From NCBI GenBank assembly GCA_910584825.1, contig CAJUCI010000003.1:94403-158402 (forward strand): a DNA stretch of 64,000 nucleotides, read 5' to 3'. Within the stretch, counting starts at the first letter, position 1, and each line of letters opens with the position of its first letter. The notes under the pieces are model-generated. The model had not been told where the DNA came from. It saw only the letters and a program-made list of their open reading frames with translations, and made no database searches. Origin of the DNA: an uncultured Duncaniella sp. GTDB taxonomy: Bacteria; Bacteroidota; Bacteroidia; Bacteroidales; Muribaculaceae. Below, one piece after another: positions 8,921 through 18,626 of this stretch. Both the position numbers and the translations under genes were made by a program.

Positions 8921-10384
8921 ATGGCAGATTCCATAAAGACAAGTTCAGTGACGCGGGTCATGGGTCGCCTCGTGATTATCGAGTCGATACTCATGCTGCT
9001 GCCGCTCGGCATATGCCTGATTTACGGCGAAGATGACTGGAAGGGATTTGCCGTAGCCTCAGTCGCCGCAGCTGTGGCCGGAGGGACAGCCGAGGCCCTC
9101 ACGGCGCATGCATCGACGACGATACGTAGCCGCGAGGGATTCATCGTGACCTCGCTTATATGGGTGATGTTCGCCCTCTTCGGTGTGATACCGTTCATGA
9201 TGAGCGACAGCAGCCTCGGATTCACCGATGCAATGTTTGAGGTAATCTCCGGTCTGACCACCACAGGCGCGAGCATCATCCCCGACGTGGAGGCTCAATC
9301 CCACGGCATACTCTTCTGGCGAGCATTAACGCAATGGATAGGCGGACTCGGCATCATCCTGTTCATGCTGGCCGTACTCCCCGAGCTTAACAAGACCTCG
9401 GGAATATCTATGTTCCAGGCCGAGGCCACAGGCATCACACATGACAAGCTGCACCCGCGCATACGTCAGACCGCCATGTCGGTCTGGGGCGTGTACATCC
9501 TGCTCACATCCATATCGGTCATCCTGCTGTGGATAGGCCCGATGGACCTCTTTGACAGCGTGTGCCACTCATTCGCCACCATCGCCACAGGCGGGTTCTC
9601 CACACGCAATGAGGGCATATGCTACTGGCATTCCGACTATGTGCTCGTCGTTGTCACGATAGTCATGTTTATTGCCGGACTTAATTTCATGACTATGTAC
9701 AACATATCCAAAAACGGCATAAAGACCCTCCTGGGCAATTCAGTCTTCAGGACATTCTCGTCAGTCACACTCATCGCCTACGCGCTGTTGCTGCTGTCAG
9801 CTATAATCCGTGGCAAAGCTGACAGCCCGGACTCCGCGCTCATCTACCCGATATTTCATGTCGTATCGGCCATAACCTCCACAGGATTCACCATCAGTGA
9901 GGCCGAGAGCTGGGGATTTTTCCCGCTGTTTCTGACAATCCTGCTCATGGTGTGCGGCGCGTGTGCAGGCTCCACGTCGGGAGGCATCAAGATTGACCGT
10001 TTGATGATACTCGGCGACAACTGCATCAACGAGATTCGCAAGACGGCATTCCCGAGGCGCATATACGTGGTGCATCTCAACGGCTCGGCCCTCAACAACG
10101 GCCTCGTTTCACGCATCACGGCCTTTGTCTCGCTATACATATCAGTCATAATCATTGCCACAGGATTCATCACCATGTTCGGCTACACGATGACCGACTC
10201 ACTCTTCATGGTCTGCTCTTGCATCGGCTGCAACGGTCTCGGATACGGGGTCACAGGTGTCGAAGGCTCATACGCCTACCTGCCTGACGTCATAAAATGG
10301 CTGCTCACAGCAGTGATGCTCATCGGACGTCTCGAACTGTTCACGTTCCTCGTACTGCTATTGCCATCTTTCTGGAAAAGATAA
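8921..10384 (+). CDS. trkH: Trk system potassium uptake protein TrkH
   Basis: The membrane pore subunit for K+ import, 487 residues with about ten hydrophobic segments. Four selectivity-filter-like hairpins can be picked out: SGLTTTGAS (~106), FATIATGGFS (~220), SAITSTGFT (~315) and SCIGCNGLGYG (~433), the last more divergent, as usual. The strongly conserved GGxGI in TQWIGGLGIILFMLAVLPEL is present. It begins one base after trkA. The pair is a typical Bacteroidota trkAH operon. No K+-responsive leader could be recognised. Confidence 0.94.
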   Translation: MADSIKTSSVTRVMGRLVIIESILMLLPLGICLIYGEDDWKGFAVASVAAAVAGGTAEALTAHASTTIRSREGFIVTSLIWVMFALFGVIPFMMSDSSLGFTDAMFEVISGLTTTGASIIPDVEAQSHGILFWRALTQWIGGLGIILFMLAVLPELNKTSGISMFQAEATGITHDKLHPRIRQTAMSVWGVYILLTSISVILLWIGPMDLFDSVCHSFATIATGGFSTRNEGICYWHSDYVLVVVTIVMFIAGLNFMTMYNISKNGIKTLLGNSVFRTFSSVTLIAYALLLLSAIIRGKADSPDSALIYPIFHVVSAITSTGFTISEAESWGFFPLFLTILLMVCGACAGSTSGGIKIDRLMILGDNCINEIRKTAFPRRIYVVHLNGSALNNGLVSRITAFVSLYISVIIIATGFITMFGYTMTDSLFMVCSCIGCNGLGYGVTGVEGSYAYLPDVIKWLLTAVMLIGRLELFTFLVLLLPSFWKR

Positions 10385-10459
10385 CAAAGTGCGCATCCTA
10401 AAACTTTTCCTCGGGTTATTCCATTATATTAATAAACAACTCATCAAAATTTCAACATT

Positions 10460-10699
10460 ATGAAAGCCTTAGGAAAAGCCCTCTTCTGGATTGGATTCGT
10501 AGCCCTTATAGGCGTAGTGCTCGCATATCTCATCATCATTCTCACCGGCGCCGTGGCATTCGCCACCACGGCCACAGCCCTCTCCATCTGCGCAATCATC
10601 CTCATTGGCTCGCTGCTCATGCTCATGGGACGCTCGTATGAAAAGTCGGGCGAACGCAAGGAAGAGATGAAGCGCGTGCGTGAATTGTCGGGCAAATAG
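10460..10699 (+). CDS. small two-helix membrane protein, unknown function
   Basis: A 79-residue protein with two predicted membrane helices (residues ~7-30 and ~32-58) and a basic, charged C terminus (YEKSGERKEEMKRVRELSGK). I do not recognise a family. It lies 75 nt after trkH on the same strand. Codon use resembles the neighbours, with GC-rich third positions such as ATC and CTC, which argues for a real gene. It may be expressed from the trk transcript; it could be a small accessory protein but nothing in the sequence shows this. Confidence 0.6.
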   Translation: MKALGKALFWIGFVALIGVVLAYLIIILTGAVAFATTATALSICAIILIGSLLMLMGRSYEKSGERKEEMKRVRELSGK

Positions 10700-10740
10700 C
10701 ACCGTCGCCCTCCCACCCCATTTTTCACCACCTCACAGTC

Positions 10741-10772
10741 AGAGCTTGTTTAATAAATTTTAAACAGGCTCT
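10741..10772 (+). terminator. hairpin after the small membrane gene
   Basis: AGAGC-T-TGTTTAA pairs with TTAAACA-G-GCTCT around a short AT loop. It is followed by GAATTATT. It probably ends the trkAH/small-gene transcript. Confidence 0.55.
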
Positions 10773-10852
10773 GAATTATTGCCGTGCAGCATGATGGTTC
10801 GGGGAATTTTTGCTAATTTTGCATGAATATTACCCTGAAACCATCATAAGAC

Positions 10853-11950
10853 ATGAAGACAATATATCGCATTGCACTTCTCGGCATGGCCGCCGCAGTG
10901 GCGTCATGCTCCAACAACGGCCCGCAATGGCATCTCGACGGCTCGATACAGGGCCTGGGAGAGAATGACAACGTAATCCTCGAAGGCAACAACCAGGGCT
11001 ACTGGTATGTCATCGACACGATACACCCCTCGGCCGACGGCTCGCTGCGCTATGCCGGCGACGTGCACGGCTATCCCGACATCTTCCGCCTCCGTGTGGG
11101 CGAAAGCTCGGTCTACTTCCCCGTCGACAGCCTCGAGACTGTGACCGTCACAGCCACAGCTCCTGACATAGCCGCCAACCACAGGCTCTCAGGCTCACCC
11201 CAGGCCGAGAACCTCAACCGCGTGGACAGCATGCTCACAGCCGCAGCCTCACGCAGCGGAGTCAAGGCCATAGCCGGTGACGAGACTCTCAAGCGCGAGC
11301 TGGGCAACATGATTCTCGCCGACCCTGCCGGCGTGGTCAGCTATTATATCATAAGCAAGCGCGTGGGCGATACACCTCTCTATAATCCTGCCGACAAGCT
11401 CGACCACCGCATAATCGGAGCCGTGGCCAACGCCTATAACCAGCAGCGTCCCGACGACCCCCGCACCAAATATCTCACCCAGCTCTTCCTCAATAACCGC
11501 AAGCCTGTGCAGTCCACAAATGATTCAGGCATACAGGCCCAGTTAATAAAGGCTTTTGAGATAGACCTCTATGACCACACCGGCAAACGCCACTCGCTGC
11601 TCGAGCTTACCGAGAGCGGCCGTCCCGTGATACTCAGCTTCACAGCCTACGGCGCGGAATGGTCACCGGCATTCAATGTCGAGCTTAACAAGGTCTACAG
11701 CAAATATCACCCCCAGGGTCTAGAGATTTATCAGGTGGCTCTCGACAGTGACGAGTATGCCTGGAAGCAGGTTGCCAAGAACCTCCCCTGGATTACAGTA
11801 TATAACAATGTGGCTGACGGCGGCAAGGTGCTCCGCGACTATAACGTGGGCCAACTCCCGACCACATTCCTCTTCAACCGCAACGGCGAACTCGTGGAGC
11901 GTGTGCTTGACATCGACGCACTCGACTCAGCCGTGGCTAAGGTTATCTGA
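10853..11950 (+). CDS. thioredoxin-fold lipoprotein lacking the CxxC motif
   Basis: A 365-residue predicted lipoprotein: signal peptide with lipobox VASC (Cys19), then a DUF4369-like N-terminal beta domain (GSIQGLGENDNVILEGNNQG), and an AhpC/TSA-TlpA-like domain from ~residue 230. In TlpA/ResA relatives the motif WCxxC follows the first core strand. Here the matching stretch reads VILSFTAYGAEWSPAFNVEL and has no cysteine, whereas the later cis-Pro loop (GQLPTTFLFN) is kept. So the fold is present but disulfide exchange is unlikely. A -7 box TAATTTTG is at 10814-10821. The TamB-like gene follows 32 nt downstream, so this may be an envelope-assembly accessory protein; that link is inference. 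Confidence 0.75.
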   Translation: MKTIYRIALLGMAAAVASCSNNGPQWHLDGSIQGLGENDNVILEGNNQGYWYVIDTIHPSADGSLRYAGDVHGYPDIFRLRVGESSVYFPVDSLETVTVTATAPDIAANHRLSGSPQAENLNRVDSMLTAAASRSGVKAIAGDETLKRELGNMILADPAGVVSYYIISKRVGDTPLYNPADKLDHRIIGAVANAYNQQRPDDPRTKYLTQLFLNNRKPVQSTNDSGIQAQLIKAFEIDLYDHTGKRHSLLELTESGRPVILSFTAYGAEWSPAFNVELNKVYSKYHPQGLEIYQVALDSDEYAWKQVAKNLPWITVYNNVADGGKVLRDYNVGQLPTTFLFNRNGELVERVLDIDALDSAVAKVI

Positions 11951-11982
11951 CAGCGTGACTTGACGGTCATTCCGATGGGTTT

Positions 11983-14900
11983 GTGAAGACTTTCTACAAA
12001 ATTCTACGCACCGTACTGGTAATACTGCTGGTGCTGCCCCTGGCAGTACCGGCTTTGCTGTATATCATACTGTCGATACCCTCGGTGCAGACCTATATCG
12101 GACATCGGGCCGAAAGCGAGCTTACCACACTGCTCGGCACCAAGGTGAGCATCGGCAAGGTCGACTACTCACCGTTCACGCGAATAGTGCTGCGCGATGT
12201 GTCGGTCAACGATTCCACGGGCAATCCCGCGCTAAAGGTAGGACACCTCGGCGCGGGTGTGAGCCTGACCGAGACGCTGTGGAATCAGCGACTCATCGTG
12301 ACCTACGCCGAGATTATCGACCTCGAGGCACACCTGTGGCGCGACTCCATAGGCGCACCGCTCAACATCGACCCCATAATAGCCCGTTTCAAGAAAAAAG
12401 AACCGTCCGGGCAGTCGAAATTCGACCTCGCTGTCAACATGGTGGTCATCCGCCGGTCATCATTGACCTACGACGTTCTCAACACCCCTCACCGCGAGGA
12501 TGGCCGCTTTGACCCGGCACACATATCGGTAAGTGGACTGCGAGCCGACCTTCGCGCCCCACGCATATCCAACGGCGAGATTACAGTCGACATCAAGCGC
12601 ATGGGTGCCATCGAGCAGTCGGGCCTCACGCTTTCAGCCCTCACTGCCGGGGTGGAAATCACCGACCGACGCATGATGTTGAGCAACTTCGCCGTGCAGA
12701 TGCCCCACTCCTCACTCGCGTTCGACAATATCGAGGCCGAGGTATCGCCGCTCGCCAAAGGGTTCAACCCTAAGGACATACACACCTCGATAGCCACACT
12801 GCCGGGCACACATGTGTCCACGACCGACCTGGCTCCGCTCATCCCTACATTAAAAGGCATCGACCTCACAGCCGATGTCGAGCTTGAGGCCGAGGGGGAT
12901 ATTCAGGCTATCGACATACAGCGTCTTGCCGTGTCAGTACGCGACAAGAACAGCTGGATAAACCTCAACGGCCACGTCGGCAATCTCACCAATGCGCGCG
13001 ACTCGCTCGTAATCGACCTGCAGCGCATCAGTGCCAACTTCAACGCTCCGGCCACCATCTCCACATTATCTTCGGTCATAGGCCACGACAACAAGCTTAT
13101 AACCCAACTGAACAAATACTCCTCGCTCGGCGACATCAACCTGCTCGGACAGCTCGCGGCCACTCCGTCAAGCGCGGATTTCAACGGCTCGATAATCACC
13201 TCGTGCGGAAGCATCGACATCGATGCCGGACTCATGCGGGCATCGCGCGAAGCTCCGCTTAAGATTGACGGGCGCGTGGTAGCGATGGATTTCAACCCGT
13301 CCAAACTCGGCACAGGGCTGTCACGGCTCACCGACATATCATTTGAGGCTGCCGCCGACCTTGCGATAGGACGTAACAGCACTATCAACGGCAATGCCGA
13401 GGTGGGCATCAGTAATATAACATGGGACGGCACAGCGTATAATGACATCATGGCCCAGGCCACATTCGCAGGCCATCACGTCGATGCGGCCATTGACAGC
13501 AATTCGCCGCTTGCCGATTTCTCGGTGCGTGGCGGCTATGAGCTCAAGGGAGCTAACCCGCTCACCGAACTGTATGCCAATATCCGCAATCTCTCGCTGT
13601 CACCCATAGTGACGAAAGGGCGTTTCAAGGACTACAATCTTTCGGCCGAGATTGACGCTTCGGTTCACGGCCACGACGTTGACCGAATGGACGGTTGGGT
13701 AAAAATCAAAGACCTGCTGCTCGAAGGCACCGCCGACAACAGCAGTATCGGTTTCCCGCTAATCAGCCTGACCTCCACCGTGACTGACTCGGCTCGCACA
13801 CTCAATTTCAACGGCGGGCCAATCGACCTGTCGCTGCGCGGCGAGTTCTCCTACCCGGCCCTCGTACGCGACATGAAGACACTTGCCGCTCGCGCATTTC
13901 CCGCGCTCATCCCCGGCATCGACACTCCTGCATCAATGTCGAGCATGGCCAGGCTGAATGTCACGGTCAACCCCGACTCGGCCCTCGCACGATTCTTCAA
14001 GATGCCGGTCGAGGTTATATACCCGCTGCAGCTTGCGGCATCCACCGACCGCGACAACAACTCGGCCTCGCTTATCCTCAACGCCCCCTATCTCAGGCAG
14101 AAGGACAAACTCATTGAAGGCACCTCGCTCACAGCCGGCATCGACGGCAACGACAGCACGAGCTATCTCGGTTTCAGCACCATCGTCCCCACCAAGGACG
14201 GGCCTATGGACCTCAGCATCACATCGTCAGGTGTGAGCGATTCGCTCTTGACAGCCATCGACTGGCGCATCAACCGAGCCAAGGACTTCCACGGCAATCT
14301 GAACTTCGCCACGATGTTCTCGCGCAATGCCGACAACGGGCTGTGTACCGACATTCGCTTCTCTCCTACCGACCTCGTGTTCAACGACTCAGCCTGGCAT
14401 GTCACGCCCGCCAAAATCGACATCCGCCCCGGCAAGATACTTGTCAGCGACCTCGGGGCAGGACGCCAGGGGCAGACGCTGTCAATCAACGGCGTCGCTG
14501 CCGCCGACTCTCTGAGCCGCCTCGTGGTGTCGCTCGACCATATCGACCTCGATTACGTCTTTGAGACTCTTGCCATAAGTGATGCGGTCAACTTCGGAGG
14601 CCGCGCTACAGGCCGCCTTTACGCAGAGGCCCTGCTGTCAAAAGACCCCGTGCTCTACACCCCGCGACTGATGGTAGAGGGGTTGAGCTACAACCACTGC
14701 ACATTCGGCGACGGTGACATACACAGCTGGTGGGACAATAACACGAAGACCATCACCATCGGCGCGGAGATACTGCAGCCCGACAATAAGAAATCTACCA
14801 TCAACGGCACCATCAAACCGCTCACTGAGGAGCTTGACTTCAACTTCGTGGCCGAGGAGGCACCGGCCGGGTTCATGCTACCGTTCATGTCGGCGTTCAC

Positions 14901-16581
14901 CTCGAGCGTCAACGGCAAAATTTCGGGTGATGCACGGCTGTACGGTACGTTCAAGGACCTCGACCTTGCAGGAGACATATATGTCAAAGACCTGAAGATG
15001 AAGCTCGACTTCACCAACACCACCTACACCGTCAGCGACTCGGTGCACATAGCTCCGGGTGTAATCAGCTTCAAGGACGTGGCTTTGCAGGACCGCTACG
15101 GCAACGGGGCGAAGCTTACGGGCAAGGTGACGCACAACTATTTCCACGACCCTACATTCAAGTTCAATATCACCGACGCCACCAATCTCCTTGTCTATGA
15201 CGTGGGCGAGCATGACACTGAAGACCCCTGGTATGGCCGCATCTACGGCACCGGCTCGGCCACGGTCACAGGTGTGCCCGGCAAAATTGACATCGGCGTG
15301 AAGATGCGCACTGCGCCCAAGTCGACATTCACCTTCGTGCTCAGTGACGCCGAGCAGTCGGTGGAGTATGACTTCATCACCCTACGTGACCGCGACCGTG
15401 CAAAGAAAGACTCCATAGCCGCCCTCGACCCCACCCCGCTCATAGTGAAACAGCTGCGCGACCGCATCAACCGTCAGGAGCAGGGCGCGCCTACGGTCTA
15501 TGCGATGGAATTTATCGTTGACATCACCCCAGAGGCTACCCTCAACCTCATAATGGACCCTATCGGCGGCGACAAGATTACCGCACACGGCAGCGGCCAT
15601 CTACGCATGAACTATGCCTCGGACGGCGAACTGGAGATGTATGGCGAGTACACCCTCAACAAAGGCTCGTACAACTTCACCCTGCAGGATATAATTATCA
15701 AGGACTTCACCATACTCGAGGGGAGCAAGATTACATTCCTCGGCGACCCGTATGCCGCCCAGCTCAACATACGTGCTTCCTACTCGCTCAACGCCAACCT
15801 CAGCGACCTCGACGAGTCATTTCTCGAGGACCGCGAACTGACACGTACCAATGTTAAGGTCAATGCCATAATGATTGTGACGGGCGATATGCGCCAGCCT
15901 GACATTAAATTTGACCTCGAATTCCCCACCCTCACAGCCGACACATATCGCAAGGTGCGCTCTATCATATCGACCGACGAGATGATGTCGCGTCAGATTA
16001 TCTATCTGCTCGCGCTCAACCGTTTCTATACTCCTGAGTACATGGCCACTACCCACGGCAACGAGCTTGTGTCGGTGGCATCATCCACCCTCTCGTCGCG
16101 TCTCGGCTCAATGCTCGGTCAGCTCAGCGACAACTGGAGCATAGCCCCGGCCATACGAAGCGACCGCGGCGACTTCTCTGACGTGGAGGTCGACGTGGCA
16201 CTGTCGAGCCAGCTGCTTGACAACCGCCTGCTCTTCAACGGCAACCTCGGCTATCGCGATAAGTCGCTAAACAACAACAGCTTTATCGGCGACTTTGACA
16301 TACGCTATCTCCTCAACCGCGCCGGCACAATCCAGCTCAAGGCCTACAACCGCTACAACGACCAGAACTACTATCTGAAAAGTGCGTTGACCACTCAGGG
16401 CATCGGCGTAGTGTTCAAGCGTGACTTCGACAACATCTTCTCATTCCTCCGCCCCCTCCGCAAAAAGAAAAAGGCGGCAGAAAAGCAACCTGCCGACTCC
16501 GTGAAAGTCGATGTCACAATCGAAAAGAAGGATGACGAGATAATCGAAAACGAATTCATCAAAATCCGTCCGGCCGAGTGA
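11983..16581 (+). CDS. tamB: TamB-like translocation/assembly module protein (DUF490)
   Basis: A very large (1532 residues) envelope protein with one N-terminal membrane anchor (residues ~8-32), an AsmA-like start (PSVQTYIGHRAESELTTLLGTKVSIGKVDYSPF), a long repetitive beta region, and a C-terminal TamB/DUF490 domain (residues ~1180-1500) with NLIMDPIGGDKITAHGSGHL and GEYTLNKGSYNF. Proteins of this class span the periplasm as a hydrophobic beta groove, helping outer-membrane protein assembly or phospholipid traffic. The start codon is GTG, giving MKTFYKILRTVL; no ATG precedes the anchor in frame. The C-terminal tail after the domain is basic and Lys-rich. No TamA/BamA homologue lies in the window. 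A long inverted repeat follows the stop codon. Confidence 0.85.
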   Translation: MKTFYKILRTVLVILLVLPLAVPALLYIILSIPSVQTYIGHRAESELTTLLGTKVSIGKVDYSPFTRIVLRDVSVNDSTGNPALKVGHLGAGVSLTETLWNQRLIVTYAEIIDLEAHLWRDSIGAPLNIDPIIARFKKKEPSGQSKFDLAVNMVVIRRSSLTYDVLNTPHREDGRFDPAHISVSGLRADLRAPRISNGEITVDIKRMGAIEQSGLTLSALTAGVEITDRRMMLSNFAVQMPHSSLAFDNIEAEVSPLAKGFNPKDIHTSIATLPGTHVSTTDLAPLIPTLKGIDLTADVELEAEGDIQAIDIQRLAVSVRDKNSWINLNGHVGNLTNARDSLVIDLQRISANFNAPATISTLSSVIGHDNKLITQLNKYSSLGDINLLGQLAATPSSADFNGSIITSCGSIDIDAGLMRASREAPLKIDGRVVAMDFNPSKLGTGLSRLTDISFEAAADLAIGRNSTINGNAEVGISNITWDGTAYNDIMAQATFAGHHVDAAIDSNSPLADFSVRGGYELKGANPLTELYANIRNLSLSPIVTKGRFKDYNLSAEIDASVHGHDVDRMDGWVKIKDLLLEGTADNSSIGFPLISLTSTVTDSARTLNFNGGPIDLSLRGEFSYPALVRDMKTLAARAFPALIPGIDTPASMSSMARLNVTVNPDSALARFFKMPVEVIYPLQLAASTDRDNNSASLILNAPYLRQKDKLIEGTSLTAGIDGNDSTSYLGFSTIVPTKDGPMDLSITSSGVSDSLLTAIDWRINRAKDFHGNLNFATMFSRNADNGLCTDIRFSPTDLVFNDSAWHVTPAKIDIRPGKILVSDLGAGRQGQTLSINGVAAADSLSRLVVSLDHIDLDYVFETLAISDAVNFGGRATGRLYAEALLSKDPVLYTPRLMVEGLSYNHCTFGDGDIHSWWDNNTKTITIGAEILQPDNKKSTINGTIKPLTEELDFNFVAEEAPAGFMLPFMSAFTSSVNGKISGDARLYGTFKDLDLAGDIYVKDLKMKLDFTNTTYTVSDSVHIAPGVISFKDVALQDRYGNGAKLTGKVTHNYFHDPTFKFNITDATNLLVYDVGEHDTEDPWYGRIYGTGSATVTGVPGKIDIGVKMRTAPKSTFTFVLSDAEQSVEYDFITLRDRDRAKKDSIAALDPTPLIVKQLRDRINRQEQGAPTVYAMEFIVDITPEATLNLIMDPIGGDKITAHGSGHLRMNYASDGELEMYGEYTLNKGSYNFTLQDIIIKDFTILEGSKITFLGDPYAAQLNIRASYSLNANLSDLDESFLEDRELTRTNVKVNAIMIVTGDMRQPDIKFDLEFPTLTADTYRKVRSIISTDEMMSRQIIYLLALNRFYTPEYMATTHGNELVSVASSTLSSRLGSMLGQLSDNWSIAPAIRSDRGDFSDVEVDVALSSQLLDNRLLFNGNLGYRDKSLNNNSFIGDFDIRYLLNRAGTIQLKAYNRYNDQNYYLKSALTTQGIGVVFKRDFDNIFSFLRPLRKKKKAAEKQPADSVKVDVTIEKKDDEIIENEFIKIRPAE

Positions 16582-16611
16582 AATAACATTGAAGCTGTAT
16601 CATAGCTCAGA

Positions 16612-16736
16612 AAAGGGACAAAAGGACACAAGAGACAAAAGCGACATAAGAAATATACTATTTTCTAATAATCATTGATTATCAAGATAATATATATCTT
16701 ATGTCGCTTTTGTCTCTTGTGTCCTTTTGTCCCTTT
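16612..16736. repeat. 40-bp perfect inverted repeat with 45-nt spacer
   Basis: The left arm (16612-16651) and right arm (16697-16736) are exact reverse complements over 40 bp. The arms are built from short units of the form GACAAAAG/GACACAAG/GACATAAG. The spacer is AT-rich. It sits between the convergent tamB and PHP genes, so it can act as a two-way terminator, but it is far longer than the other terminators here. A related motif occurs in the inverted repeat at 63834-63909. Confidence 0.9.
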
Positions 16737-16750
16737 CTTGGACTATTCTT

Positions 16751-17599
16751 TTAAGCCTTGCCGTCGATAATGGCAAAGGCGGCATCGCGACCTGCGGTGA
16801 TACGCGACGAGTAATGGGCATCGCTGTTGACCGCAAGCGGCACATTGGCCGATACGAGGCGACGTATCACATCGGGCGACGGGAACATCCTCGGCGCATA
16901 GGCGGCTACCTCCTCGGCTGACGCTCCTACAGGCGCGGGATAAGCCTTTGTGTTGATTTCAACGATAATGTCGGTAGCCCTTACAGCGTCAATCACATCG
17001 TCGATGTGACGGCGATACCACGGCTCATTCTCGATGCCGGGACTGAATGACGACGCATTGAATCCGATTTTATCGAAGTGTCCGAGGATGTCAAATCCCC
17101 CCTTCTCTATCATCCTGATGGTGCGGTCATAGAAACTGTCCACCACATATCGGATGTCATTATCGAAATGCTGTGCCATCTTGCCCTTGAAATGCTGCGG
17201 ACGCCCGTCCACATCCACCTCGCCCGAGCCGTCAGGCGTAGCGACGAAATGCACTGAGCTGAGCCTGTAATCAAGCGGTATATTATCGAAATATGGCTTG
17301 GTCGCCCCCCACTTCTCGCCGAGGAAATCAATCTCCATTGACAGGTAGAGGTTGATACGCCCCTCATACAGCTGTTTCAGACGCTGAAACTCGGCAACAT
17401 AATCGTCGACACTAAGTGCCGACATGTTGCACGACGATGGCAACGGTATGGGGGAGTGAGGCGTAAAGCCGTAGTGCTTCATACCGCAGGCAAGTGCCTG
17501 TTCGGCCATGCGTGACATCGGCTCGCGCCCGTCACAAAACTGTGTGTGGGAATGAAAGTTATAGTCGCGTGTCGAGGATATTATTTCGTGGAGATTCAT
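16751..17599 (-). CDS. PHP-domain phosphoesterase, HisK/HisJ-like histidinol-phosphatase
   Basis: A 282-residue PHP-domain protein with the metal-ligand motifs in order: NFHSHTQFCDG (~14-24), HSP in FTPHSPIP (~46-52), ME/D (SMEIDFLGEKWG), SVHF (~116), DILGHFDKIGF (~170), and NSDAH (~258). These are the ligands of a trinuclear metal site. The length and the motif SSVHF fit the HisK branch of histidinol-phosphatases, which dephosphorylate L-histidinol phosphate. No other his gene is near, so the substrate is uncertain. Its start overlaps the floA stop by 4 nt (ATGA), which shows translational coupling within the operon. Confidence 0.8.
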   Translation of the reverse strand: MNLHEIISSTRDYNFHSHTQFCDGREPMSRMAEQALACGMKHYGFTPHSPIPLPSSCNMSALSVDDYVAEFQRLKQLYEGRINLYLSMEIDFLGEKWGATKPYFDNIPLDYRLSSVHFVATPDGSGEVDVDGRPQHFKGKMAQHFDNDIRYVVDSFYDRTIRMIEKGGFDILGHFDKIGFNASSFSPGIENEPWYRRHIDDVIDAVRATDIIVEINTKAYPAPVGASAEEVAAYAPRMFPSPDVIRRLVSANVPLAVNSDAHYSSRITAGRDAAFAIIDGKA

Positions 17600-18567
17600 T
17601 TCGTAGCAGCGGGAGGATTGGCTATGTTCTGACGCATATTGGTGTCCGACTCGATGTTTTTCATCTTGTAGTAGTCCATTATGCCGAGATTACCGTTGAT
17701 AAATGCCTGAGCCATCGCGCGAGGCAGTTCGGCCTCAGCCTCGATTACCTTGGCGCGGGCCTCCTGGGCCTTGGCGCGCATCTCCTGCTCGAGAGCGATA
17801 GCCATTGCACGGCGTTCCTCAGCCTTGGCCTGGGCGATATTCTTGTCGGCCTGGGCCTGGTCAATCTGCAGCGCGGCACCGATGTTCTTGCCTATGTCGA
17901 TATCGGCAATATCGATTGAGAGAATCTCAAACGCTGTACCTGAGTCGAGACCCTTGCGAAGCACGAGCTTCGATATATTGTCAGGATTCTCAAGCACCTG
18001 CTTGTGACTCTCCGACGAGCCGATTGACGACACGATACCCTCGCCTACACGGGCCAGCACGGTGTCCTCGCCCGCACCGCCCACGAGCTGACGGATATTG
18101 GCACGCACTGTAACACGCGCGATTGCTATAAGCTGAATGCCGTCCTTGGCTACAGCTGTCACATGAGGTGTCTCGATTACCTTGGGGTTAACTGACATCT
18201 GCACGGCCTGAAACACATCACGGCCGGCAAGGTCAATGGCTGTGGCCATCTTGAAACCGAGGTCGATATTGGCCTTTGACGCCGACACGAGTGCATGAAC
18301 CACCTTCTCGACGTCACCACCGGCAAGGTAGTGGGCCTCGAGGTCGTCACGGTTCACGTCATCGAGTCCGGCCTTGTGGGCCTCGATAAGCGCACGGACA
18401 ATGACTGATGCGGGCACCTTACGGATACGCATGAGAAAAAGCTGCATGAGCGAGATATGCACACCGCTCACACGTGCCGAAATCCATAAGAAGAACGGCA
18501 CATAGTAGAAAAAGATGCTTAGGCATACTATCAATGCCACAGCGAGCAAGACTATTGTCAAGACCAT
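17596..18567 (-). CDS. floA: flotillin-like protein FloA
   Basis: A 323-residue membrane-associated flotillin of the FloA (YqfA) family, which organises membrane microdomains. It has an N-terminal hydrophobic hairpin (residues ~2-28), a band-7/SPFH-like body (NPKVIETPHVTAVAKDGIQL, ARVTVRANIRQLVGGAGEDT) and a C-terminal Ala/Glu/Arg coiled coil (AQADKNIAQAKAEERRAMAI). I place the start at MVLTIVLLAVALI, which gives the usual length; 21 further codons upstream are open but lack family character. The gene is followed by the PHP gene with a 4-nt overlap, and preceded 59 nt upstream by the TPR/PD40 gene. Confidence 0.93.
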   Translation of the reverse strand: MVLTIVLLAVALIVCLSIFFYYVPFFLWISARVSGVHISLMQLFLMRIRKVPASVIVRALIEAHKAGLDDVNRDDLEAHYLAGGDVEKVVHALVSASKANIDLGFKMATAIDLAGRDVFQAVQMSVNPKVIETPHVTAVAKDGIQLIAIARVTVRANIRQLVGGAGEDTVLARVGEGIVSSIGSSESHKQVLENPDNISKLVLRKGLDSGTAFEILSIDIADIDIGKNIGAALQIDQAQADKNIAQAKAEERRAMAIALEQEMRAKAQEARAKVIEAEAELPRAMAQAFINGNLGIMDYYKMKNIESDTNMRQNIANPPAATK

Positions 18568-18626
18568 AGAGTGTTGGTTAGGTATGAGGGTTAAAAATAA
18601 TGAGTTACTGATACGTTGGCCCGAAA

